From contig DAXK01000021.1 of NCBI GenBank assembly GCA_002506365.1, positions 1-11,808 of the forward strand: a stretch of DNA of 11,808 nt, in the 5' to 3' direction. The notes beneath the pieces were generated by a model. The model made no database searches. It was not told the origin of the DNA and saw only the letters and a program-made list of their open reading frames with translations. Below, piece by piece: positions 5,706 through 11,808 of this stretch (the stretch's first letter is position 1; each line of letters begins with the position of its first letter). Made by a program: the position numbers and the translations under genes. This stretch comes from an archaeon UBA583. Its GTDB lineage: Archaea; Nanobdellota; Nanobdellia; Woesearchaeales; UBA583.

Positions 5706-6134
5706 TTAATCAATAAAGATTTTACCTTTCATACCTTTAACTCTATCATCTGTGTAGGAAGAATAATATTCAAATTCTCCTTTTTTTGTGGCTAGAAATT
5801 CAATGTATTCAACTTCACCAACTACTAAAATATCTGAATCTATATCTAATTCATCTATTACAAATGAATGAAATCCGGCTAAATTTATTAATTTTATTCT
5901 AACTTTTTGTCCATATTGAACATTAATTATTTCTTGTGAAAAAGCAAAATTTGACATTTCAATATCAAATTCTCTTACAACATTGTATTCCCCTTGAATT
6001 GGATCTAATAATAAATTTTCATCTAATTGTTCAAGTTCATCAATTTGATGAAATAAACCTTCATCTAATGAACAACTAACGAAAAATAATAAAGAGTAAA
6101 AAAATATGAATAAAAAAAAATACAACCATTTCAT
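5706..6134 (-). CDS. Degenerate cupredoxin-like lipoprotein (copper site incomplete)
   Basis: The 142-residue product has a very hydrophobic N-terminus (MKWLYFFLFIFFYSLLFFVS, then Cys21), an acidic linker and a cupredoxin domain clearly paralogous to the neighbour at 5198-5608. Both share GFHxFVIDEL, GEFEYY and GMxGKIxI. His89 and Met135 are kept, but the copper Cys is Ser125 (EYYSSY) and the second His is Asp130 (TDDRVKGM). A normal type 1 copper site therefore cannot form. The reading frame is intact with no stop or shift, so this looks like functional divergence rather than decay. It may be a structural partner, a binder of another ligand or a low-affinity metal protein. A weak TTTAAA (6158-6163) lies about 26 bp upstream of the ATG. 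Confidence 0.82.
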   Translation of the reverse strand: MKWLYFFLFIFFYSLLFFVSCSLDEGLFHQIDELEQLDENLLLDPIQGEYNVVREFDIEMSNFAFSQEIINVQYGQKVRIKLINLAGFHSFVIDELDIDSDILVVGEVEYIEFLATKKGEFEYYSSYTDDRVKGMKGKIFID

Positions 6135-6281
6135 ACATCTAGTTGTAGTTTATTTGATTTAAATTTGTATGATAAAAATAAGTTATAATAATGAAGTTTC
6201 AAATTGTAAAATAAAATATTGAAATAATTGTTTAAATGTAATATTTGTTTAATTAAAATAAAAATAATTGATAAAATTAAA

Positions 6282-6306
6282 TTAAATTTTTCAAAGAAAA
6301 ATTTAA
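6282..6306 (-). terminator. Perfect 11-bp hairpin containing the ABCE1 stop codon
   Basis: TTAAATTTTTC (6282-6292), loop AAA, then GAAAAATTTAA (6296-6306). The TAA stop (6303-6305 on the minus strand) is inside the first arm of the RNA hairpin, whose loop is UUU. T-rich sequence follows on the minus strand. It is a candidate 3'-end element. Confidence 0.45.
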
Positions 6307-8066
6307 CTGTAATAATATTCTCCAGATTTCTTTTGTTCTGAATCTTTAACAGAACCTAACTTGTTAACTCTAGGACGTTTATTTGCATCATCTCTTCTAA
6401 AAGTAATGTTAAGTCCTTTAAGGAATAAATTCATCCCATTTCTCATACTTAGTGGACTATTTGAAATTCCTTGAATTCCAGGAGTTCCTTCAAATACTAA
6501 TAATCTATCAGATAAATAATCCATAAATACTAAATCGTGATCAATAATAAATGCAGATTTATTTTTTAACATAATAAAGTTCTTTAACATTTTAGCAATT
6601 TTTAATTTTTCTTCAATATCTAAAAATGCAGTCGGTTCATCTAATAAATAAACATGGGCTTCAGCTAGTAAAGTATTTGCAATAGCAAATCTTTGTAATT
6701 CTCCACCAGATAAACTTTCAGTTGATTTTTCTAATAATGGTTTAATGTTTAATGGATCTAAAACATATAATTGATAAAAATTATCAGTATAATTTTGATG
6801 TGCCATTAAAACTTCCATAACTGATTCTTCTCCTCTTGGAATCATTTGAGGTTTTGAAGCAATTACAACTTCTGGACCAAATCCTTCTTCTAAAACATCA
6901 TTTAAAAAAGTAGTTTTACCAAGAGCATTTTTTCCAATAATTCCCATAATTTCTCCTTCTTTAACATCCCCAGAATTAATTTTTAAACTAAAATCTCCAA
7001 CTTTTAAATCTTTTTCAGTCCAAGATGCTACAACTTTAATTTTTTGAGATTCAGATACAGATTCTTTATCAAAAGAAATTGCTTTATCTCTAAATCTTAC
7101 ATTTTCATCTTTAGAATATCCATCTAAGAAAATATTAATTCCAGCTTTTGAGGTTTTAACTCCTGTAAGCATTCCATAAGCTCCAGCTTGACCATACATA
7201 ATGTTAATAAAATCAGTCATATAATCTAAAACAACTAAATCGTGTTCAATTAATAATGCAGTTTTATCAGTTGCTGTTTCTTTAATTATTTTGGATGAAT
7301 TTAATCTTTCGAAAATATCTAGATAATTAGTTACTTCATCTAAAACGTAAAAATTAGCACCTTCTTTTAATAAACAAGCAGCAATTGCAACTCTTTGTAA
7401 TTCTCCACCAGATAAAACTTTAATATCTCTGTTTAAAATTTGAAAAATGTTTAATGATTTTGTCATTTCTTCAATTTTAGTTTCATCAGTTGTAACTTTT
7501 AATAATAATTCTTTAACAGGCCCTGAGAAAACTTTTGGAATATTTACAATTTGTTGAGGTTTGTAAGCTACTTTAATTTCATTTTTTTCTAATCTATTAA
7601 AATAATTTTGAAGAGCAGTTCCTTTAAATAAATCATTTAAAAATTTAAAATATTCATCATCTTTAATTTTTTCTTCACCAAATTTAGCAAAATTTGCTTT
7701 TACTGAATTTGATAAAACATTAATTACTGAAGATTTTCCAATTCCATTTTTTCCAATAATTCCAGTAATAGACTTATCTTGAATAAGAGGTAAATCAAAA
7801 ATTCTAAACCCATTTAGTCCATATTGGTGAACAGGTGTTGAATTTTTTAGTTCAGGTAAATTAATAATTGAAATAGCATCAAATGGACAAATTTTTGGAC
7901 AAATTCCACATCCTGTACATAAAATCTCATCAATTCCAGCTTTTTTATCTGTATCCTCATAAATACAATCTGCATCTGTCATATTCATTGGACATTGTTT
8001 CATACAAAGCCAACCACATAAATCAGGTTTACATTTCTCTTTTTTAATAACTGCAAGTCTTGCCAT
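6303..8066 (-). CDS. abcE1: ABCE1 / RLI, ribosome-splitting ABC ATPase
   Basis: ABCE1 splits 70S ribosomes into subunits after termination, together with aRF1 or aPelota, and is essential in archaea. At 587 residues it is full length. The N-terminal iron-sulfur domain has the Cys groups for two [4Fe-4S] clusters: Cys12/17/21/25 and Cys50/53/56/60, plus Cys34. The first nucleotide-binding domain has a Y-loop, Walker A at 105-113 (GKNGIGKSS), signature LSGGELQR from 218, Walker B Asp243/Glu244 and switch His275. The second has Walker A at 378-386 (GKNALGKTT), signature LSGGELQR from 452, and Asp476/Glu477. The Walker A Thr of domain 1 is replaced by a second Ser, a mild variant. eL42 is encoded upstream in the same orientation, but with a 203-bp gap and a separate TATA box. 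Confidence 0.97.
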   Translation of the reverse strand: MARLAVIKKEKCKPDLCGWLCMKQCPMNMTDADCIYEDTDKKAGIDEILCTGCGICPKICPFDAISIINLPELKNSTPVHQYGLNGFRIFDLPLIQDKSITGIIGKNGIGKSSVINVLSNSVKANFAKFGEEKIKDDEYFKFLNDLFKGTALQNYFNRLEKNEIKVAYKPQQIVNIPKVFSGPVKELLLKVTTDETKIEEMTKSLNIFQILNRDIKVLSGGELQRVAIAACLLKEGANFYVLDEVTNYLDIFERLNSSKIIKETATDKTALLIEHDLVVLDYMTDFINIMYGQAGAYGMLTGVKTSKAGINIFLDGYSKDENVRFRDKAISFDKESVSESQKIKVVASWTEKDLKVGDFSLKINSGDVKEGEIMGIIGKNALGKTTFLNDVLEEGFGPEVVIASKPQMIPRGEESVMEVLMAHQNYTDNFYQLYVLDPLNIKPLLEKSTESLSGGELQRFAIANTLLAEAHVYLLDEPTAFLDIEEKLKIAKMLKNFIMLKNKSAFIIDHDLVFMDYLSDRLLVFEGTPGIQGISNSPLSMRNGMNLFLKGLNITFRRDDANKRPRVNKLGSVKDSEQKKSGEYYYS

Positions 8067-8103
8067 AATAATATCTAGTAAAAATAAATAATTTGTTGTT
8101 TTT

Positions 8104-8121
8104 AAAACTTTATAAAGTTTT
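8104..8121 (-). promoter_or_regulatory. ABCE1 promoter: TATA box inside a perfect 18-bp palindrome
   Basis: AAAACTTTATAAAGTTTT is self-complementary over 18 bases and contains the TATA box CTTTATAAA (8109-8117 on the minus strand). Initiation about 26 bp downstream would leave a leader of about 20 nt before the ATG at 8066, unlike the leaderless genes around it. The symmetry could make it bidirectional or a site for a dimeric regulator. Confidence 0.45.
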
Positions 8122-8227
8122 CAAGTTTATTTGAAATATACTGAATTAAATTGTGGATTATATAATATATGTAATAAATAATAAAAATATAAGTTTAAAG
8201 ATATATGTTAGAATTATAATTAAAGTT

Positions 8228-8254
8228 GAGATTTTTTAAAAATCTCGAAAAAAA
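8228..8254 (-). terminator. Candidate eL42 terminator: T7 run and inverted repeat
   Basis: Downstream of the eL42 stop on the minus strand there is a run of seven T (8248-8254), the classic archaeal oligo-T signal. It is followed by an inverted repeat: GAGATTTTT (8228-8236) and AAAAATCTC (8238-8246). The hairpin lies after the T run, so the T run alone may be the working signal. Confidence 0.45.
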
Positions 8255-8269
8255 GAAATGATTGAAAAA

Positions 8270-8596
8270 CTATTCAACTGAAATCTTCTTAGTTCTAGCA
8301 CCAGCTGATGACGGAACTGAAGTTTTATTACAAGTTGGACATGTAAATCTTAAATCTGTTTTCTTTGAGTGTTTCTTATTAAAACGCTTCCAAGAGTTTA
8401 AAGCTCCTCTACTCATTTTTCCGGAGTTTCCTCTTCCAGTGGATTGTAATAAACCTCTTAACTTAAGTCTCATCTTTGAAAATTGAGTCATTGGATTAGT
8501 CTTATTTTTTCCTCTGTTCTTTTCGTTCTTTACTTTTTGCTTTGTGTGTGTTTTACACTTTGGGCAAAATCTTTTCATTTCCTTTGGAACCTTCAT
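8270..8596 (-). CDS. rpl44e: Ribosomal protein eL42 (L44e)
   Basis: This is a component of the large ribosomal subunit near the E site, where its loop contacts the CCA end of the exiting tRNA. The product is 108 residues, slightly longer than the usual archaeal length in the 90s. It has a zinc ribbon formed by Cys11/Cys14 (RFCPKCKTHT, a family hallmark) and Cys86/Cys89 (TCPTC), with a strongly basic middle. The family's GGQ-x-KP E-site loop is not present in that form. The corresponding stretch reads GRGNSGKMSRGALNSWKR, so this is a divergent version. It ends with TAG and stands alone without its frequent partner eS27. A TATA box is positioned for a leaderless transcript. Confidence 0.93.
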   Translation of the reverse strand: MKVPKEMKRFCPKCKTHTKQKVKNEKNRGKNKTNPMTQFSKMRLKLRGLLQSTGRGNSGKMSRGALNSWKRFNKKHSKKTDLRFTCPTCNKTSVPSSAGARTKKISVE

Positions 8597-8618
8597 AAGT
8601 ATTAATAATTTTAAAGGG

Positions 8619-8627
8619 TTTATAAAG
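8619..8627 (-). promoter_or_regulatory. TATA box of the eL42 gene
   Basis: CTTTATAAA on the minus strand is centred 27 bp upstream of the ATG at 8596, which predicts a leaderless mRNA. The remaining bases up to 8827 show only A/T-rich sequence and no convincing gene. Confidence 0.6.
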
Positions 8628-8805
8628 ATTACTTATTTTTAAAATTAAAATTATGTTCAAATTAAGTAGTTTAAGAGTTAATGACGATATATTATAAAAA
8701 GTTGTATTAATTTAGATTAGTTTAGATAAAAAATACATATAATTTGAAATTGTGGAATTAAATATTTGAGATTTAAAATTAGTTAATATATTTTTTAAAA
8801 AATAG

Positions 8806-8822
8806 AATATATAAAATATATT
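8806..8822 (-). terminator. Short inverted repeat just after the archaellin stop
   Basis: AATATAT (8806-8812), loop AAA, ATATATT (8816-8822), a 7-bp stem. On the minus strand it starts 6 nt beyond the stop codon and has a TTT loop. This resembles the stop-linked hairpins elsewhere in the window but is weaker. Confidence 0.3.
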
Positions 8823-8827
8823 ATAAT

Positions 8828-9421
8828 TTATGGATAAAGATAAGTTACTGCTTCAATTGATGCTGAAGGCATATGCATTTCAACTGGTTTTACCATACCA
8901 TTTTTAGCAATTACTCTAACAACAATTTTTTCACCTTCAGTAATGTTTCCTGCTGAAGCTGGCATCATTAAATCTAATTGAACTGTATCCCCTGATACTA
9001 AATATCCTTCAATATGTTTTGTTCCTTTAATTAAATAAGTTGCATTATATGCACTTTCTGAATAAGTTGTGTTATATATATAATTAGATGATTTTGTACT
9101 AACTGATGAATCAACTTTAATTAATGTATCAACAAACTTAATTGGTGTACTAGCTGATCCTAATCTAATAGTTATACTTAAGTTATCAACACTTCCATCA
9201 ATTGAACCATCACTTGTATCGTATGCTACAACTTGTAAAATTTCTAAATCTGTTGTAATTTTTTCCTGAGCTTGTCTACCCGTATCTAAAGATTTAGATT
9301 GTAAGGATGCCGCAGTTTGAATTAAAACTCCAGCAGCTACTGCAGCAACTAGAATCATAGCAATAAAAATAATTAAAGTTCCAATCCCTTGAGCAGCTTT
9401 TTTTTCTTTTTCTTCCTCCAT
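8828..9421 (-). CDS. Archaellin-type class III prepilin (archaeal flagellin family)
   Basis: The 197-residue product has a short charged leader (MEEEKEKKAA) with the prepilin peptidase site probably between Ala10 and Gln11. This is followed by the archaellin-like helix QGIGTLIIFIAMILVAAVAA and then SLQSKSLDTGRQAQEKIT, which matches the family's N-terminal assembly domain. The rest is beta-rich and ends SIEAVTYLYP. Four N-glycosylation sequons (NLS, NTT, NAT, NIT) fit a surface filament subunit, since archaellins are commonly N-glycosylated. It should be matured by an enzyme such as the peptidase at 2462-3868. No arl motor genes (arlH, arlI, arlJ) are in the window, so whether it forms a rotating archaellum or another filament cannot be told. 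Promoter spacing suggests a leader of about 33 nt. Confidence 0.88.
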   Translation of the reverse strand: MEEEKEKKAAQGIGTLIIFIAMILVAAVAAGVLIQTAASLQSKSLDTGRQAQEKITTDLEILQVVAYDTSDGSIDGSVDNLSITIRLGSASTPIKFVDTLIKVDSSVSTKSSNYIYNTTYSESAYNATYLIKGTKHIEGYLVSGDTVQLDLMMPASAGNITEGEKIVVRVIAKNGMVKPVEMHMPSASIEAVTYLYP

Positions 9422-9476
9422 TTTTAAATATCTTGCTTAAAATCACAAATTAATTGTTTAATAAGATTTGTTACTA

Positions 9477-9484
9477 CTTATAAT
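9477..9484 (-). promoter_or_regulatory. Candidate TATA box of the archaellin gene
   Basis: ATTATAAG on the minus strand lies about 60 bp upstream of the ATG at 9421. That predicts a leader of about 33 nt, with no clear Shine-Dalgarno sequence. No TATA-like element is seen at the leaderless distance, so this gene may be regulated at its 5' UTR. Confidence 0.4.
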
Positions 9485-9531
9485 GGATTTATTTGAGAAA
9501 ATAAAATTGGAAAAAAAATGAATTACAAATA

Positions 9532-9539
9532 TTTATAAA
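9532..9539 (+). promoter_or_regulatory. TATA box of the large prepilin-like gene
   Basis: TTTATAAA is centred about 25 bp upstream of the ATG at 9561, which predicts a leaderless transcript. It shares the 139-bp divergent spacer with the archaellin promoter. Confidence 0.6.
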
Positions 9540-9560
9540 TAATTTTTTGAGTAAAGAAAT

Positions 9561-11756
9561 ATGAATATAAATAGAGTAAAGGGACAAATTAGTATATTTA
9601 TTATTATTGGAGTTATTTTAATTTTTGGAGTTATTTTTTTAATATCTACAAGTTTTGATGAAGTTCCAATTTTTTCAGATGAAAAATCATCTTATAATGT
9701 AAAAGAGTTTGTGGAAAGTTGTTTATTACTTGAAACTAAAACTGCTGTAGAAAAATTAGGAAATAGTGGAGGATGGTTATATCCTAAACCTATGATGTAT
9801 ACAGATAGGCAAAACATTAAAGAGATGAATAGAATTGCAACCGGATTAGATTATTTAGAAAAAAATAAGATGCCTTATTGGTATTATTATGATGATTCAG
9901 ATGAATTATTTAAAACTTATATCCCTGAATATGATTCAGATTCTGAATTTTCTATGAAAAATCAAATTAAAAGATATATTGATGAAAATATCGAGTCAAA
10001 TTGTTTTAGGAATTTTGATAATTTTAAAGATATATATAATGTGAAGTACGATATTTCACAAATTGATTCAAATGTTAGATTATTAGAAAAAGAAATTGTT
10101 GTTGATTTAAGTTTAGATTTAGAAGTAGAGGATATTGTAGATTCTAATACTGATAAGATTTCAAGTTTTAAGATTAAATCTGAAAATAAATTATATTTAC
10201 CGTACCATTTAGCAATTGAGATTGTAAAAGCAGAGATTAATTCTTCTTTTGTTGATGAAAGAATTATGCATATATTAAGACCTTATCAAAGTTCTGAAGG
10301 TAGAGAGTTATTACCTCCTCAAAGTGAGACTAAAATGGAGTATGATTTTGATATTTGGAGAATGGAAGATGTTGAGAAAACTGCGAAGCAAATTTTAAGT
10401 TCAGAGATTTCAAGAATTCAATTTTTAAATACTAATTATCAAAATAGAGAAATTCCTGAATCATTAAAAGGTAATGAGTTTGTTCAAGCTACTAATTCAT
10501 TATTTACTAAAGATTATCTTTCCGAGAATACAAATTTAGATGAAGATAATTCAAAGTTATTTAATAAATTTCAAGATTTAAAAGTAACTCCTACATTTGA
10601 ACCATTTTTTCCAATATTTTTTAGAATTAAACAAGCAATTGGAGATATTATATTATTACCACAACCTGAAATGTTTGGAGGATTTTTACCTATATTTTAT
10701 ACACACTATAAAGCAAGTTATGAAATTGTAGCACCTATTGTATTTGAAATTAAGTCTAGTGAAGTTAATGATGATTTTATTTTTAATTTACCAATTGAAG
10801 CTAATGTTAAACATAATTCAGCATTAAAGAATAACTATAAATTAAAAGTTACGCAAGATAGTAAAAGTAGTATTGAAAAACCTAAGAAAACTTTAATTTG
10901 TGATCAATCACAGTTTGTATCTGATGTTGTGTCAATTGATTTAGTTGATAATATTTATTTTGGTGAGAGGGAAAGAAGTTCTCCTAAAAAAGGAGTTGAT
11001 GATGCAATTATTCAATTTACTTGTAAAAATTTAGTTCAATGTTATGTTGGTAAAACTGCGTTTGGAGGAAATGAAAATATTTCTGAAGATATTAGAGATA
11101 CAACTACAAAATTAAGATTTAGATTACCAGTTGATTGTGAACCTGGAAAATTAGAGATAAATAAGTTTGGTCATGAAAAAGTAGTTTTTGAAGGTTTAAA
11201 TCCTAAGGTTAATGAACCAATTGAATTAGGGGAAGTTGAGATGAATTCAGGTAAAGATATTAAAGTTAAAGTAAATCTTAAAAGACCTGGAACTTCATCA
11301 TTTGGTGGAAAACGAGTTTTACAAGAACATGATAGTGGATTTTTAATTTTTGAAAATATTGATGATAAAAATATTATTAGAGTAATTAATGTTGATTCAG
11401 AAAATCAATATAATCAAAGTATTAATTTAATCCCAGGAAGATATAAAATTACAGGACTTGTAATTTATGATAATCAAATTGATATTCCTCAAGAAAAAGT
11501 ATGTTATAAAACAGGATTATTTGGAGGAAAAGATTGTGAAACAATTCCTGCGACTAATTTAAAATCATGGTTAAAGGGAGGTTATGAAATGCCTGAATTT
11601 GTTGTAAATCCAACTAAGTTAATTAATAGTGATGTTTTAGAAGTTAGTTTTGTTGAGTATGATTTACCTGAAGATTATGATAGTTTAAAAGTAGCTAGTG
11701 AACAAATGGCTGAATTAGGATCATTTTCAATTCCTCCAAGACTTACAAATGAGTAA
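9561..11756 (+). CDS. Large prepilin-like surface protein with class III signal
   Basis: The 731-residue product starts with a very short basic leader (MNINRVKG), a probable peptidase site at Gly8|Gln9, and a hydrophobic helix (QISIFIIIGVILIFGVIFLI), the layout of type IV pilin-like proteins. Next comes VKEFVESCLLLETK with Cys54 and a Gly-Gly motif (NSGGW, 68-72), then Cys148. I recall similar VxxCL...GG proteins with QxSIF signals as common in DPANN archaea, without a known function. The middle is alpha/beta. The C-terminal third is beta-rich with several cysteines (LICDQ, FTCKN, VQCYV, VDCEP, KVCYK, KDCET) that could form disulfides outside the cell. It is probably anchored in the membrane or a filament by its N-terminal helix. 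It is transcribed divergently from the archaellin-type gene. Confidence 0.75.
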   Translation: MNINRVKGQISIFIIIGVILIFGVIFLISTSFDEVPIFSDEKSSYNVKEFVESCLLLETKTAVEKLGNSGGWLYPKPMMYTDRQNIKEMNRIATGLDYLEKNKMPYWYYYDDSDELFKTYIPEYDSDSEFSMKNQIKRYIDENIESNCFRNFDNFKDIYNVKYDISQIDSNVRLLEKEIVVDLSLDLEVEDIVDSNTDKISSFKIKSENKLYLPYHLAIEIVKAEINSSFVDERIMHILRPYQSSEGRELLPPQSETKMEYDFDIWRMEDVEKTAKQILSSEISRIQFLNTNYQNREIPESLKGNEFVQATNSLFTKDYLSENTNLDEDNSKLFNKFQDLKVTPTFEPFFPIFFRIKQAIGDIILLPQPEMFGGFLPIFYTHYKASYEIVAPIVFEIKSSEVNDDFIFNLPIEANVKHNSALKNNYKLKVTQDSKSSIEKPKKTLICDQSQFVSDVVSIDLVDNIYFGERERSSPKKGVDDAIIQFTCKNLVQCYVGKTAFGGNENISEDIRDTTTKLRFRLPVDCEPGKLEINKFGHEKVVFEGLNPKVNEPIELGEVEMNSGKDIKVKVNLKRPGTSSFGGKRVLQEHDSGFLIFENIDDKNIIRVINVDSENQYNQSINLIPGRYKITGLVIYDNQIDIPQEKVCYKTGLFGGKDCETIPATNLKSWLKGGYEMPEFVVNPTKLINSDVLEVSFVEYDLPEDYDSLKVASEQMAELGSFSIPPRLTNE

Positions 11757-11791
11757 TTTAATTAAGTAAATTAAATTATTTTTAAGTTTTT
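11754..11791 (+). terminator. Stop-codon hairpin followed by T runs
   Basis: TAATTTAATT (11754-11763), a 5-base loop, then AATTAAATTA (11769-11778), a perfect 10-bp stem whose first three bases are the TAA stop codon. Two T5 runs follow (11779-11783 and 11787-11791). A stem plus oligo-T is a good candidate transcription terminator. Confidence 0.5.
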
Positions 11792-11808
11792 ATTCTATTA
11801 AAAAAATA

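Noticed and set aside
8262..8486. Plus-strand 74-residue frame
   Set aside because: It is antisense to eL42, whose zinc motifs leave no doubt about the real strand.
8828..11756. Complete archaellum locus
   Set aside because: Only the archaellin-type subunit and the prepilin-like protein are here; no ATPase, platform protein or accessory arl gene is present in the window.

Overview
The window reads as a stretch of a very A/T-rich archaeal chromosome. The archaeal assignment rests on ABCE1 (RLI), ribosomal protein eL42 (L44e), an archaellin-type prepilin with a class III signal, an archaeal A24 prepilin peptidase, and TATA boxes 25-27 bp upstream of start codons with no Shine-Dalgarno sequence. 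The strong A/T bias, the form of the 731-residue prepilin-like protein and the style of eL42 suggest a DPANN lineage such as Woesearchaeota or Pacearchaeota. That placement is inference.

Layout. Bases 1-747 hold the 3' part of a membrane-anchored winged-helix regulator whose start lies outside the window. Next comes a two-gene unit (879-2305) for a secreted, charged coiled-coil protein and a tiny acidic lipoprotein. It is preceded by four CG-containing repeats spaced 10-11 bp apart, just upstream of a TATA box. A hairpin-rich convergent intergenic region (2306-2461) follows. The minus strand then carries a long prepilin peptidase (2462-3868), an 80-residue two-helix membrane protein (3912-4154) and a PD-(D/E)XK nuclease (4219-4992). 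A tRNA-Thr(GGT) gene sits on the plus strand at 5098-5169. Further minus-strand genes encode a cupredoxin lipoprotein (5198-5608), a paralogue that has lost two of the four copper ligands (5706-6134), ABCE1 (6303-8066), eL42 (8270-8596) and an archaellin-like prepilin (8828-9421). Divergent from the archaellin is a large prepilin-like surface protein (9561-11756). No gap between genes exceeds 300 bases.

How the genes may work together. Two themes dominate. One is the cell surface: a prepilin peptidase with two class III substrates, plus lipoproteins, cupredoxins, a secreted coiled-coil protein and a transmembrane regulator. The other is translation: tRNA-Thr, ABCE1 and eL42. The regulator next to the phased repeats and the coiled-coil/lipoprotein unit could be a one-component envelope-sensing circuit (inference).

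Two sequence-level patterns run across the window. Most protein genes appear to be transcribed as leaderless mRNAs. At several 3' ends the stop codon lies inside the first arm of an A/T-only inverted repeat.
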